In this document: positions 17,949 through 26,382 of the stretch, in pieces
How positions within the stretch are numbered: the first letter of the stretch is position 1
How the letters are laid out: the number at the start of each line of letters is the position of its first letter
Origin: JBBKWH01 sp037968855
Lineage (GTDB): Bacteria > Pseudomonadota > Gammaproteobacteria > Pseudomonadales > Moraxellaceae
DNA length: 64,000 bases
NCBI GenBank assembly: GCA_037968855.1
Contig: JBBKWH010000014.1
Location: forward strand, 62,001-126,000
Reading direction: 5' to 3'
Program-made: the position numbers and the translations under genes
The notes under the pieces: model-generated
What the model was told of the DNA's origin: nothing
What the model saw: only the letters and a program-made list of their open reading frames with translations
Database searches by the model: none

Positions 17949-19163
17949 TTGAACGCTCCCCGCCAAGGGCTGTATGCCGCCCTGCTTGCCAGCAGTTTTG
18001 CCTTACATGCGGTACTGATGATTCAGGGCACTGCGCATCAACTTGACGTGACCCGTGCCGCGCAGGGCGAATTGATGAGTCGTCAATTGGCCACCGATGC
18101 CTTATCTGGACTGGTGGCGTCGGATACGGTCGCCTTGGCTTTACTGGCCTCGCGTTATGGTGATCGCCCCGATGTGGCGCAACTGCAAATCCTAGATGCA
18201 CAAAAAAAGGTCTTGGCCAGTGGCGGCAGTGCGCCAACGCGAGATGGTGCCAAGTTTAATCAGCCGGTACGAATTGACGACCGAACCATTGGCCAAATTG
18301 ATCTCACTTTGATTGAGCCGAGCCGTGGCGAAATTGTCCGCACACAATGGTTGCCGTTGTTGTTGTCGTTGCTGCTGCATATCTTGCTGTGGCTGCTGTA
18401 TCGCGTGGTCGCGCGGCCAGCACGTCGACACGAGACCCAGATGGCAATGCCTGCACCAGTCAGCGCGCCAGTCGCGGTGGCCGAGCCGGTTGTACCTGTC
18501 CAAACGACCGCAACGCCTGCCTCTGTGGTGGATGCACCCGTGGTGGTGCGCATAGGCTTTGATGATCCACGGCAGTTGCTCGATACCTTAAGCCCTGGTT
18601 TGGCCAAGCCGTATTTTGTGCTGTGTCAAACCTTGTTAGACCAGTCCATTTTGGCCTTAAGCAAAGCCACTGCCGATGCGCCAACCTGTCAGATGATCAG
18701 TGTGTTTGATGCACAAGGCGCACGGATCGGACTATCTGGTGCTAGTGAGCGGCGTTTGGCCGAATATGCCATTGAGTTGGGCAGTTTGTTTAATGTGCTG
18801 GCCGAATTTGTTTATAAACGCCACCGCGAACAAAAGCACTTTGCCTTGCACTGCGCGGTCGCGATTGCCGCCGAACAAGACGATAAAACCGCACGTCAGT
18901 TGGCTGATCAATTACTGCAACACGTCAAACCGAATGGCGTGGTGGTGCATGTAGACGAAGCGGTATTAACGCTGCTATTGCGGACTTGCCCACTCAGCGC
19001 CTTACCGCATCCGATTGATGCGCAAATGCGCGAAGCCATGGTGGTCGATGGCTTGGGTGCAGAGCAGGCTCGTCGTATTGCCGATGCACGCAATCGCATT
19101 TTGGGTGGCGAGACAAAAGCTGCTACCACAGCACCAGTAGAACAAGCCCCACACGCTGATTGA
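17949..19163 (+). CDS. AhpA/YtjB-like membrane protein divergent from serB
   Basis: 404 residues. One N-terminal hydrophobic segment (about 8-27), a periplasmic part of about 100 residues, a second membrane helix (about 133-152: LPLLLSLLLHILLWLLY), then a Pro/Ala/Val-rich linker (160-200) and a cytoplasmic C-terminal domain. The N-terminal half fits the SMP_2 (YtjB/AhpA) family, which is typically encoded opposite serB; that context supports the call. The start is a TTG at 17949 with GGAAG just upstream, so the exact N-terminus is uncertain. The molecular role is not established. Confidence 0.72.
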   Translation: MNAPRQGLYAALLASSFALHAVLMIQGTAHQLDVTRAAQGELMSRQLATDALSGLVASDTVALALLASRYGDRPDVAQLQILDAQKKVLASGGSAPTRDGAKFNQPVRIDDRTIGQIDLTLIEPSRGEIVRTQWLPLLLSLLLHILLWLLYRVVARPARRHETQMAMPAPVSAPVAVAEPVVPVQTTATPASVVDAPVVVRIGFDDPRQLLDTLSPGLAKPYFVLCQTLLDQSILALSKATADAPTCQMISVFDAQGARIGLSGASERRLAEYAIELGSLFNVLAEFVYKRHREQKHFALHCAVAIAAEQDDKTARQLADQLLQHVKPNGVVVHVDEAVLTLLLRTCPLSALPHPIDAQMREAMVVDGLGAEQARRIADARNRILGGETKAATTAPVEQAPHAD

Positions 19164-19271
19164 TCAAGCGTTGAGTGAATGGCCGTACTGTATGATGCCG
19201 TGCGGCCAGATTCATGCTGCTGTCGCGGGCATGCTCTTGCGAAAATCATGCAGTAATGCCAGTCAGTTAAG

Positions 19272-19310
19272 AAAAAAGCTCCACGGCGCAGATTGCTGAG
19301 GAGCTTTTTT
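19272..19310. terminator. Bidirectional intrinsic terminator
   Basis: AAAAAAGCTCC (19272-19282) pairs with GGAGCTTTTTT (19300-19310), giving T-runs on both strands. It sits past the end of the plus-strand AhpA/YtjB-like gene (19163) and past the minus-strand manganese exporter gene (19493), so it can serve both. Confidence 0.85.
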
Positions 19311-19333
19311 ATTGAGATGGAATAGCAAATCTT

Positions 19334-19420
19334 CTTACTTTTGATGTACCAAAAGTAAGCAAAAGTACCTTTTCGTGCAAAACTCGCCCTTGCGCGGCAG
19401 CGCCGCTCAGGCTCGAACAA
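19334..19420. repeat. Probable dispersed intergenic repeat
   Basis: Begins with a perfect 10-bp inverted repeat, CTTACTTTTG (19334-19343) and CAAAAGTAAG (19350-19359), then AAAGTACCTTTTCG and a GC-rich block with TGCGCGGCAGCGCCGC. From memory, similar sequences recur between genes in many gammaproteobacterial genomes and are often mis-called as small ORFs. Copy number in this genome cannot be checked here. Confidence 0.5.
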
Positions 19421-19492
19421 TTGCACTCAGACATCCCTGCAAAAAGCACTCCATCTGCTTAACTTACTGGCATTACGACCACGCAACCACGC

Positions 19493-20056
19493 TTAAGCCA
19501 AAATCGCCCAAATGCCTAAGCCCGCAAAAATCAACGCAGCAACCGTGTGAATGGCCTTTAATGGCAGTCGGCCTGCCATCTTGTCGCCAATAAACACCGC
19601 AGGGGCGTTGGCTAACATCATGCCCAGCGTGGTACCAGCCAATACCGTCCAGAGCGCATCAAACCGCGCGGCCAAGGCCACGGTTGCCACTTGGGTTTTG
19701 TCGCCAATTTCGGCCATAAAAAACAAAATAAACGTGGTGCCAAACACCCCAAAACGTTGCCAACGGGCAATCGATTCGTCTTCATCGCCCAATTGATCGG
19801 GGATCAGCATCCAACCGGCCATCAGCAAAAACGAGATGCCCAAAATCCAGCGCAACACGTCAGGCCCCAATAAGCCTGTGACCCATTGTCCAAGTGCTGC
19901 GGCTAAAGCATGATTTAGGATAGTGGCCGCCAAAATAGCGATTAAGATGGGAATCGGTTTGCGAAAGCGTGCCGCCAACAGCAAAGACAGCAGTTGGGTT
20001 TTGTCGCCCATTTCGGCTAAGGCCACAAGGCCAGTGGAGATTAAAAAGGCATCCAT
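19493..20056 (-). CDS. mneA: GDT1/TMEM165-family (UPF0016) manganese exporter
   Basis: 187 residues, six to seven hydrophobic segments in two inverted repeats. Each repeat carries the family signature E-x-G-D-K-T: EMGDKTQLLSLLLAARF near residues 15-31 and EIGDKTQVATVALAARF near 116-132. These acidic motifs bind the transported cation. Bacterial members such as MneA of Vibrio export Mn2+. The function is strongly supported by the manganese riboswitch in its leader. ATG 20056 was chosen over 20098 because it gives the family N-terminus MDAFLISTGLVALAEMGDK. Confidence 0.93.
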   Translation of the reverse strand: MDAFLISTGLVALAEMGDKTQLLSLLLAARFRKPIPILIAILAATILNHALAAALGQWVTGLLGPDVLRWILGISFLLMAGWMLIPDQLGDEDESIARWQRFGVFGTTFILFFMAEIGDKTQVATVALAARFDALWTVLAGTTLGMMLANAPAVFIGDKMAGRLPLKAIHTVAALIFAGLGIWAILA

Positions 20057-20071
20057 GAGAAGTCTCGACGT

Positions 20072-20136
20072 GGGCTGGCAACCAAAAACCAATGACACTG
20101 TCGCCTCGCCAGCCCGAATCGGTACTCTCAGCGAAC
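20072..20136 (-). promoter_or_regulatory. Expression-platform hairpin in the Mn exporter leader
   Basis: Downstream of the aptamer, minus-strand GGGCTGGC (complement of 20108-20115) pairs with GCCAGCCC (complement of 20072-20079). An overlapping alternative stem pairs ACTGTtCGC with GCGACAGT, with one bulge. The alternatives overlap, which is what a switch needs. The ribosome-binding region is only about 15 nt further on, so control of translation is more likely than of termination; there is no T-run. Pairing was done by eye. Confidence 0.5.
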
Positions 20137-20139
20137 AGT

Positions 20140-20276
20140 ATCAAAGGTCTTGCCAGTCTGACCATCACGATAAATGATCAAATGCCGTTGCCATGCTGAT
20201 GAGCAGCAAGTGTGTTGACAACGGTCACAGTCAACGCGGTTAGAACCTGTGGTTGACGTGCGGCTACTCCCCAATG
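20140..20276 (-). ncRNA. yybP-ykoY manganese riboswitch
   Basis: Read on the minus strand, the leader of the GDT1-type exporter has the aptamer's conserved blocks in order. First GGGGAGTAGCCG (complement of 20261-20272). Then GTCAACACACTTGC (around 20207-20220), which corresponds to the conserved TCAACATACTCG internal loop. Last TGGCAAGACCTTTG (complement of 20142-20155). The spacing of about 130 nt is normal for this class. yybP-ykoY RNAs sense Mn2+ and are known to precede Mn exporters, including UPF0016 genes. One position in the second block (CACACT for CATACT) departs from the common form. Confidence 0.9.
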
Positions 20277-20428
20277 AAGCGTTAATCGTAGCAATAAACC
20301 GTTAATCTGCTCAAAGTCATTTTTGTTAAAGATCGGATGCGTCAGGTGTTGAACTCCTCTATCTTCTGCACATGACTCAAGGTGGTAAACCCAATCTACC
20401 ATCACATAACCATGATAGGAGCGTGTAT

Positions 20429-20986
20429 ATGCTGTATATAAACCATCAAGGCATATGGTTAAGCCTCGTCATGCTGACGTTATTACCACAGGCCTATGCT
20501 GCCGAAAAAATCAACATTAAGGCTGGTCTGTGGGAAATGCAGATGCAAAACAGTCTCAATGGCAAAGCCTTACCCGATGTGGTGCAAATGATGGCCAAAA
20601 TGCCGCCAGAAGCACGCCAAACCATGCAAAACGCTATGATGCAGGACAACAGCAGTGTGCGATTTGGTGCCAATGGCAGCATGCAACATTGCTTAACCGC
20701 CGAGCAAATTGCCAAAAATGACCTCATGGCTCAAGACCCCAAAAATCCCTGTGCGATCACCGTGCTGAATCAATCAAAAAATTTGCTAAAAATTAGCGTG
20801 AACTGCAAGCAACCCAAGGCCAGTGGCATTGTCGAAACCACACTGCAAAATGGCATGAGCTATACCTCGGTGAGCGATCTGAATATGACCCAAGGCAGCC
20901 AAACTCTGCGCTTACAATCGACAGTAAAAGGCAAGTGGCTGGGTGCAGATTGCGGCAGTGTTTCGGCCGCAAAAGCCGGTCGATAG
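20429..20986 (+). CDS. Secreted DUF3617 family protein
   Basis: 185 residues from ATG 20429, which has TAGGAG 7 nt upstream. A signal peptide (about residues 1-24, ending QAYAA) precedes a DUF3617 domain: INIKAGLWEMQMQ at the start, then CLTAEQIAKND, a cysteine pattern C...C...C, and a closing GKWLGADCGSV. The family is periplasmic and of unknown function. Methionine and glutamine are frequent in the central helix (MMAKMPPEARQTMQNAMMQD). Divergent from the manganese exporter, so its promoter lies close to the riboswitch transcript start. Confidence 0.82.
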   Translation: MLYINHQGIWLSLVMLTLLPQAYAAEKINIKAGLWEMQMQNSLNGKALPDVVQMMAKMPPEARQTMQNAMMQDNSSVRFGANGSMQHCLTAEQIAKNDLMAQDPKNPCAITVLNQSKNLLKISVNCKQPKASGIVETTLQNGMSYTSVSDLNMTQGSQTLRLQSTVKGKWLGADCGSVSAAKAGR

Positions 20987-21131
20987 GCCGATTGGCACAG
21001 GCAATTCGCGCCCACATGTCCTTTTCTCGGGCGGACATAGGCGCGACAGTCAACCAGACGTGGCGAAAACCCGTTAGAATAGCGGCCCATTTACAGGGTT
21101 TGCGCAGTAGATGCGCGGCAAGGTGATCATC

Positions 21132-22232
21132 ATGAAGCTCAATACTGTCGAAGAACTGATTGCTGATATTCGCGCGGGTCGTATGGTTATCCTGATGGAT
21201 GATGAAGACCGCGAGAACGAAGGTGACTTGGTCATGGCGGCCACTCACGTGCGCCCCGAAGACGTCAATTTTATGATCACTCATGCCCGTGGTTTGGTCT
21301 GCTTGACCTTAAGCCGTGAGCGTTGTGAGCAGTTGGCCTTGCCCTTGATGGTGCAGCGTAGTGGCGCTGCCCATGGCACCAACTTTACCTTGTCGATTGA
21401 AGCCGCCGAAGGTGTCTCGACCGGTATCTCTGCTGCCGACCGCGCCCGTACCGTACAAGCAGCCGTTGCACCAATGGCCAAGCCTGCCGACATCGTGCAA
21501 CCGGGTCATATTTTTCCGTTGATGGCACAACCCGGTGGCGTGTTGCATCGTGCGGGTCATACCGAAGCAGGCTGTGATTTGTCTCGCTTGGCGGGTCTTG
21601 AGCCTGCGGCCATGATCGTTGAGATTATGAACGAAGACGGCAGTATGGCGCGTCGCCCTGATCTTGAAGTCTTTGCCGAAAAACACAATCTCAAAATTGG
21701 CACAATTGCCGATTTGATTCACTACCGCATGCTCAACGAAAAAACTGTCGAATTGATTGATGAGCAAGTGCTGCAAACCGTACACGGTGAGTTCAAGCTG
21801 TACCGTTTTAGTGAAGCAGGTAGCACCGATACCCATTTGGCATTGGTCAAAGGCAATCCAAGCGAAGGCGTGACTACTGTGCGGGTGCATGGTCTTAACC
21901 CGATGCGCGACTTGTTTGGCGCGGGTTATCAGGGCAAGCCAGTGTGGAACATCAATAGTGTGTTGCAAACTTTGCAAGCCAGTGAGCGTGGGGTGTTGGT
22001 CTGGATTAGCCATGGCGAAACCTTAGATCTTGGCCAAGCGCTAGATACTTTTAATTCGACCAAACCTGCACCAAGCATGGGGCCGCAGCAATATCGTGGC
22101 ATTGGCACGGGTGCACAGATTTTGCGCGAGCTAGGTGTGCGTCAGATGCGTCTGCTCAGTTCGCCGCTACGCTTTAATGCGTTGTCGGGTTTTGATCTTG
22201 AAGTGGTTGAATACGTCGCACCGACGGTTTAA
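21132..22232 (+). CDS. ribB: 3,4-dihydroxy-2-butanone-4-phosphate synthase with degenerate GCHII domain
   Basis: 366 residues. The N-terminal DHBP synthase domain (about 1-200) is intact: DDEDRENEGDLVMAA, THARGLVCL, HGTNFTLSIEA and GHTEAGCDLSRLAG. The C-terminal part (about 205-366) aligns in outline with GTP cyclohydrolase II but lacks the zinc-binding CxxGDxxxxxxCxC segment and the DxRGQ catalytic stretch. GTP cyclohydrolase activity is therefore not expected, and a separate ribA should exist. The start at 21132 has AAGG at 8-nt spacing. No FMN riboswitch motif is recognisable in the 145 nt upstream, though many ribB genes have one. First gene of the riboflavin cluster. Confidence 0.95.
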   Translation: MKLNTVEELIADIRAGRMVILMDDEDRENEGDLVMAATHVRPEDVNFMITHARGLVCLTLSRERCEQLALPLMVQRSGAAHGTNFTLSIEAAEGVSTGISAADRARTVQAAVAPMAKPADIVQPGHIFPLMAQPGGVLHRAGHTEAGCDLSRLAGLEPAAMIVEIMNEDGSMARRPDLEVFAEKHNLKIGTIADLIHYRMLNEKTVELIDEQVLQTVHGEFKLYRFSEAGSTDTHLALVKGNPSEGVTTVRVHGLNPMRDLFGAGYQGKPVWNINSVLQTLQASERGVLVWISHGETLDLGQALDTFNSTKPAPSMGPQQYRGIGTGAQILRELGVRQMRLLSSPLRFNALSGFDLEVVEYVAPTV

Positions 22233-22276
22233 GCCTTTTTTATTCGTGTTGATTGGAATATCCGGAGTTTTTGATT

Positions 22277-22747
22277 ATGTCGATTCAAACCATTGAAGGT
22301 CAGTTGCATCAAGGCAATGAAGGCCGTTACGCCATTTTGGTCGGTCGTTTTAACAGCTTTGTGGTCGAAGCCTTGTTAGATGGCGCACTCGATACCCTTA
22401 AGCGTCATGGCGTTGAAGACAGTCAAGTGACCATCGTCCGTGCACCGGGTGCATGGGAGTTGCCTGTTGTGGCCAAAAAATTGGCGGCCAGTGGCAAGTA
22501 TGATGCGATCATTGCGCTGGGTGCGGTGATTCGCGGCGGTACACCACATTTTGAGTTTGTGGCAGGCGAATGTGCCAAAGGTTTGGGTGTAGTGGGCTTA
22601 GAGTACAACCTGCCAGTGATCTTTGGTGTGTTGACCACCGACAGCATTGAGCAGTCGATTGAGCGCTCAGGCACCAAAGCAGGTAATAAAGGCGCAGATG
22701 CTGCCATTACCGCCATCGAAATGGTTAATCTGCTCAAGGCTTTATAA
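22277..22747 (+). CDS. ribH: 6,7-dimethyl-8-ribityllumazine synthase
   Basis: Penultimate step of riboflavin synthesis; forms icosahedral or pentameric assemblies. 156 residues with the canonical motifs [41 protein letters not shown] (the catalytic histidine lies in PHFEFV) and [16 protein letters not shown] lies 9 nt before the ATG. Its stop overlaps the nusB start as TAATG, the usual ribH-nusB coupling. Confidence 0.97.
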   Translation: MSIQTIEGQLHQGNEGRYAILVGRFNSFVVEALLDGALDTLKRHGVEDSQVTIVRAPGAWELPVVAKKLAASGKYDAIIALGAVIRGGTPHFEFVAGECAKGLGVVGLEYNLPVIFGVLTTDSIEQSIERSGTKAGNKGADAAITAIEMVNLLKAL

Positions 22748-23292
22748 TGAGTAGCAAGCCAAATCCGCACATCAATGCAGCCAAAAACGCCGAGCGTTCA
22801 CGTCAGGCGGCCCAGCGTGCGGCGCGTCGCTTTACCATGCAGGGCTTGTATGAGTGGCAGTTGACCGGCAATCCTGCGCATGAAATCGAAGCACGTACCC
22901 GTGCCGAAAACGCCATGCACAAGGTCGATATTGGCTATTACCATACCTTGCTGGCGCAGATTATTGCCCAGCATGAGATACTCGATGAGCTGATCACCAG
23001 TGTGTTGGATCGTGGCTTTGATGCACTAGATGGTGTTGAGCGTGCGATCTTGCGTGTGGGTGCGTTTGAGCTGCGTGACCGCATTGAAGTGCCTTATAAA
23101 GTGGTGCTCAATGACGCGATTGATCTGTCTAAGCAGTTTGGTGCGACCGATAGCTATAAGTACATCAACGGTGTACTCGACAAGCTGGCACGTCGCCTCC
23201 GCCCAGCAGAAGCCGGTCAGCCGCAAGACAGCGATTGGCATGCGCCCGCAGTGGATGATGCTCTGATTGATGAACCCGCGAAAGACCAGTGA
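22747..23292 (+). CDS. nusB: Transcription antitermination factor NusB
   Basis: 181 residues, all-helical RNA-binding protein of the rRNA antitermination complex with NusE. The arginine-rich motif [27 protein letters not shown] is at about 16-42. The later motifs [47 protein letters not shown] are typical. It carries an extra acidic, proline-containing tail of roughly 25 residues after the core. Translation is coupled to ribH by TAATG. Confidence 0.97.
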   Translation: MSSKPNPHINAAKNAERSRQAAQRAARRFTMQGLYEWQLTGNPAHEIEARTRAENAMHKVDIGYYHTLLAQIIAQHEILDELITSVLDRGFDALDGVERAILRVGAFELRDRIEVPYKVVLNDAIDLSKQFGATDSYKYINGVLDKLARRLRPAEAGQPQDSDWHAPAVDDALIDEPAKDQ

Positions 23293-23314
23293 TCAAGCCC
23301 ATGCTTGATTCCCT

Positions 23315-23342
23315 CACCCCTGCATCGCTTGATGTGGGGGTG
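23315..23342. other. Hairpin between nusB and thiL
   Basis: CACCCC (23315-23320) pairs with GGGGTG (23337-23342); an inner CATC / GATG stem closes a GCTT loop. A smaller stem, ATCAAG / CTTGAT, precedes it right after the nusB stop. No T-run follows directly. It may attenuate read-through or mark the end of the rib-nusB message. Confidence 0.45.
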
Positions 23343-23427
23343 TTGCGTTTCTGGTGTGATCTTTTTGCATCGTGCGCGACGTGTGTACGTCTGTCTATGC
23401 TTGTGCAAAGGAGCATTGGCCTAGCCC

Positions 23428-24369
23428 ATGAACGAGTTTGATCTGATCCGTCGTTATTTTGCTCCAACTGATGTGTTGGCCGATCAGCAGGCCGGTGTGG
23501 CGCTAGGCATTGGCGATGATTGTGCGGTGCTGACCCCACCTGCGGGCATGCAGTTGGTCATCAGTACCGATACGTTGGTGGCTGGTCGGCACTTTCCGCT
23601 CAATACCGATGCGTATTCGATTGGTTGGAAGGCGGCGGCGGTGAATTTATCCGATATCGCCGCGATGGGGGCCAAGCCGCATAGTCTATTGCTGGCGCTG
23701 AGTTTGCCTGCGGTTGATGAGGTGTTTTTGGCCGACTTTAGCCGAGGCTTGTTTGATCTGTGCGCGCAACATGGGGTGCGTTTGATTGGTGGTGATACCA
23801 CCAAAAGCCCAACTTTGAGTATCAGTATCACTGCATTGGGTTGGGTGGCTTGTGGCCAAGCGGTACAGCGTTCGGGCGCTGCGGTAGGCGATCTGATTGT
23901 GCTGACGGGCACGGTGGGCGATGCCGCTTATGCTTTGCAGCATGCAGCCAGTCCTTTGCAGCATCGGCTGGATCGGCCGACGCCACGGGTGGCTTTTGGA
24001 CAGGCGGTGCGTGGATTGGCTTCAGCCATGTTAGATGTGTCCGATGGTTTGGCGCAGGATCTAGGCCATCTTTTGCACGCCAGCGCGGTGGGTGCATGGA
24101 TTGATGTTGATCAATTGCCGCTGTCATCAATTGTAGCGGCTGCACCTTTGATGTCGCGTCTACACTGGGCGCTTAAAGGTGGCGATGATTACGAACTCTG
24201 CTTAACCGTTGCACCGGATCGATTGCCACAGGTGCAACAATTGGCACGAGATACTCAAACTCCATTAACGGTGATCGGCCAGATCGATGCGGCATCAGGG
24301 CTGCGTTTACAGCATGATGGCCAGCCTTTGCTGATGGATCTCACAGGATTTATGCATTTTGACCAATAA
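23428..24369 (+). CDS. thiL: Thiamine-monophosphate kinase
   Basis: Phosphorylates thiamine monophosphate to the diphosphate. 313 residues, PurM-like fold. Signature sequences are GIGDDCAVL near residues 27-35 (Mg/ATP-binding aspartates), STDTLVAGRHF, GWKAAAVNLSDIAAMGA, LIGGDTTKS and the later DVSDGLAQDLGHL. An in-frame TAG lies two codons before the ATG, so the start is fixed. It overlaps pgpA by about 11 nt. The nusB-thiL-pgpA order is conserved in Gammaproteobacteria. Confidence 0.97.
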   Translation: MNEFDLIRRYFAPTDVLADQQAGVALGIGDDCAVLTPPAGMQLVISTDTLVAGRHFPLNTDAYSIGWKAAAVNLSDIAAMGAKPHSLLLALSLPAVDEVFLADFSRGLFDLCAQHGVRLIGGDTTKSPTLSISITALGWVACGQAVQRSGAAVGDLIVLTGTVGDAAYALQHAASPLQHRLDRPTPRVAFGQAVRGLASAMLDVSDGLAQDLGHLLHASAVGAWIDVDQLPLSSIVAAAPLMSRLHWALKGGDDYELCLTVAPDRLPQVQQLARDTQTPLTVIGQIDAASGLRLQHDGQPLLMDLTGFMHFDQ

Positions 24370-24925
24370 AAAACATGCCTTAGATGCATCACACTCACTC
24401 GCTGCCATGCACGGTATGGATCGGGTTTACTATTGGCTTGGTGTGGGTCTGGGTTCGGGATTGGCACCGCGTGCACCTGGTACAGCGGCATCGTTTGCCA
24501 TCTTACTATTGGTGCCGCTATGGGTCTGGTTGGGCTTTTGGCCCTCGCTGGTGGTGGTGCTGATGATGAGTCTGGTCGGTATTCCGATTTGTGGCCGAAC
24601 CGCCGATCTGATGGGCGTGCATGATGATGGCCGAATTGTCTGGGACGAGTTTGCTGGACAGTCGCTGACGTTACTGCCGTTGTTGTTATGGCCGGTTGGT
24701 GTGGGGTTTAACAGCATCACTGTGGCCAATGTCATGGTGGGCTTTTTGTTGTTTCGCTTGTTTGACGTGTGGAAGCCTTGGCCGATTTCGGTCTTGGATC
24801 GGCAGGTGCACGGCGGCTTAGGCATCATGCTGGACGATCTACTGGCAGGTGTGTTTGCAGCACTCGTGTTTGCAATATGGCTGCTGTATGGTTTGCCTTG
24901 GTTTGCGCAGCTGATGTCTGCCTAA
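24359..24925 (+). CDS. pgpA: Phosphatidylglycerophosphatase A
   Basis: Inner-membrane enzyme that dephosphorylates phosphatidylglycerophosphate. 188 residues if the TTG at 24359 is used. Conserved motifs are GLGSGLAPRAPGT, GRIVWDEFAGQ (catalytic acidic cluster) and LFDVWKPWPI...HGGLGIMLDDLLAG, with three to four membrane segments. No good ribosome-binding site precedes the TTG; translation may depend on the thiL overlap. An alternative start at ATG 24407 would remove about 16 residues that carry no family signature. Confidence 0.94.
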   Translation: MTNKKHALDASHSLAAMHGMDRVYYWLGVGLGSGLAPRAPGTAASFAILLLVPLWVWLGFWPSLVVVLMMSLVGIPICGRTADLMGVHDDGRIVWDEFAGQSLTLLPLLLWPVGVGFNSITVANVMVGFLLFRLFDVWKPWPISVLDRQVHGGLGIMLDDLLAGVFAALVFAIWLLYGLPWFAQLMSA

Positions 24926-24980
24926 ACCATCGATTTTTTAAAAAAACAGATCAACACCAGATGAACAATAGGAACGTGGT

Positions 24981-26369
24981 ATGGCTTTAACAGTGATTAT
25001 TTTGGCGGCGGGCAAAGGCACGCGGATGAATTCGCGCTATCCCAAAGTGCTGCAACCGCTAGCCGGTCGTCCGCTCTTGGCGCATGTATTAGAGCAAGCG
25101 CAACGCCTAGAGGCCGCACGGGTGATTACCGTCTACGGTCATGGCGGCGAGCAAGTACAGCAAGCCTTTGCCGGTCAGTCGATTGACTGGGTTGAGCAGG
25201 CCGAACAACTCGGCACAGGCCATGCGGTGCAAGTGACATTGCCGGTTTTGCCCAGCGACGGTCAGAGTTTGATTTTGTACGGTGATGTGCCGTTGGTACG
25301 CCCTGAAACCTTGCGCCGTTTGCAAGCGGCGGCGGTGGATGGCATTGCCATGATCACTATTGATTTGGCCGACCCTACCGGCTATGGCCGTATCAAGCGT
25401 GACAATGGCAAGATCATCAGCATTGTTGAGCATAAAGATGCCAGCGATACCGAGCGCCAGATTACTGAGGTCAACACGGGGATTTACTGCGTTGACAATG
25501 CCTTGCTGCATCGCTGGTTGCCCAATCTGTCTAATGACAATGTCCAAGGTGAATATTATCTCACCGATATGGTCGCCATGGCCGCCGACGAAGGGTTGAC
25601 CATTGGCAGTATTGCGCCGGCGTTGGATTTTGAGATTGAAGGCGTTAACGACCGGATTCAGTTGGCATCCTTAGAGCGCCGTTATCAAGCCTATCAAGCC
25701 TTACAATTGATGAAAGCCGGTGTGACCTTGGCTGATCCTGCACGCTTTGATTTGCGCGGCAAATTGTCGGTTGGTCAAGATGTGCGGATTGACGTTAACG
25801 TGGTGATCGAAGGCGAATGCTATCTGGGTGATGGTGTTGAGGTCGGTGCTGGCTGTCATCTCAAAAACACCCGTATTGCTGCGGGGACCATCATTCAACC
25901 GTATAGCGTGTTTGATGATGTGACGGTGGGTGCAGACAGTCGAATTGGCCCCTTTGCCCGTTTGCGACCGGGTAGCGAGTTAGCCGCTGAGGTACATATT
26001 GGCAACTTTGTTGAGGTCAAAAATACCCGCATGGATACCGGTAGCAAAGCCAATCACTTGGCCTATCTAGGGGATGCGTGGATTGGTGCGGGCAGTAATA
26101 TTGGTGCAGGCACAATTACTTGTAACTATGATGGCGCGTTTAAGCATCAAACCGTGATTGGTGCGCGAGCCTTTATTGGCTCAAATAGTGCCTTGGTTGC
26201 TCCGATCAAGATTGGTGACGGCGCAACCATTGGTGCAGGTTCGGTGGTGACCAAAGATGTGCCTGATGGTGCGTTGGCAGTGGCACGCGGTCAGCAGCGC
26301 GTCATTCACAATTATCAGCGTCCAAGCAAAGAAACCGCTGTGTCATCTAAGCAATCGTCAAAAAAATAA
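24981..26369 (+). CDS. glmU: Bifunctional GlmU (N-acetylglucosamine-1-P uridyltransferase / GlcN-1-P acetyltransferase)
   Basis: Makes UDP-GlcNAc for peptidoglycan and LPS. 462 residues. The N-terminal nucleotidyltransferase has [17 protein letters not shown] at about 8-24. A C-terminal left-handed beta-helix of hexapeptide repeats (about 250-450) carries the acetyltransferase site ([32 protein letters not shown]). AGGAA precedes the ATG by 8 nt. It is followed after 13 nt by glmS, which makes the GlcN-6-P precursor, so the two form a functional operon. Confidence 0.98.
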   Translation: MALTVIILAAGKGTRMNSRYPKVLQPLAGRPLLAHVLEQAQRLEAARVITVYGHGGEQVQQAFAGQSIDWVEQAEQLGTGHAVQVTLPVLPSDGQSLILYGDVPLVRPETLRRLQAAAVDGIAMITIDLADPTGYGRIKRDNGKIISIVEHKDASDTERQITEVNTGIYCVDNALLHRWLPNLSNDNVQGEYYLTDMVAMAADEGLTIGSIAPALDFEIEGVNDRIQLASLERRYQAYQALQLMKAGVTLADPARFDLRGKLSVGQDVRIDVNVVIEGECYLGDGVEVGAGCHLKNTRIAAGTIIQPYSVFDDVTVGADSRIGPFARLRPGSELAAEVHIGNFVEVKNTRMDTGSKANHLAYLGDAWIGAGSNIGAGTITCNYDGAFKHQTVIGARAFIGSNSALVAPIKIGDGATIGAGSVVTKDVPDGALAVARGQQRVIHNYQRPSKETAVSSKQSSKK

Positions 26370-26382
26370 GGCAGATCAAAGT

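Larger units (their letters stand above)
19164..19492. other. 329-nt intergenic region with terminator and a dispersed-type repeat
   Basis: Holds the bidirectional terminator at 19272-19310 and, from about 19334 on, an inverted repeat followed by GC-rich sequence (TGCGCGGCAGCGCCGC) of the kind seen in scattered intergenic repeats of proteobacteria. No gene: short ORFs across it look like chance translations of the repeat. Confidence 0.5.

Noticed and set aside
18260..18607. Low-complexity ORFs on both strands in the AhpA/YtjB-like gene
   Set aside because: They come from the Pro/Ala/Val-rich linker read in other frames; no independent start signals.
19375..19593. Small ORFs over the intergenic repeat, including a peptide with RKGTFAYFWYIKSKK on the minus strand
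   Set aside because: This kind of peptide is, from memory, a recurrent false translation of a dispersed repeat; no ribosome-binding site.
20987..21131. FMN riboswitch before ribB
   Set aside because: I looked for the conserved RFN blocks (AGGGTGAAATTCCC, GACCGGCGGT, AGTCCGGATG-like) and found none; the gap is also short for it.
21309..22013. 234-codon minus-strand ORF opposite ribB
   Set aside because: Antisense shadow of ribB with histidine/glutamine-rich random composition.
26257..26382. N-terminal extension of glmS
   Set aside because: It lies in glmU; GlmS must begin MCGIVGG so that Cys is N-terminal after Met removal.
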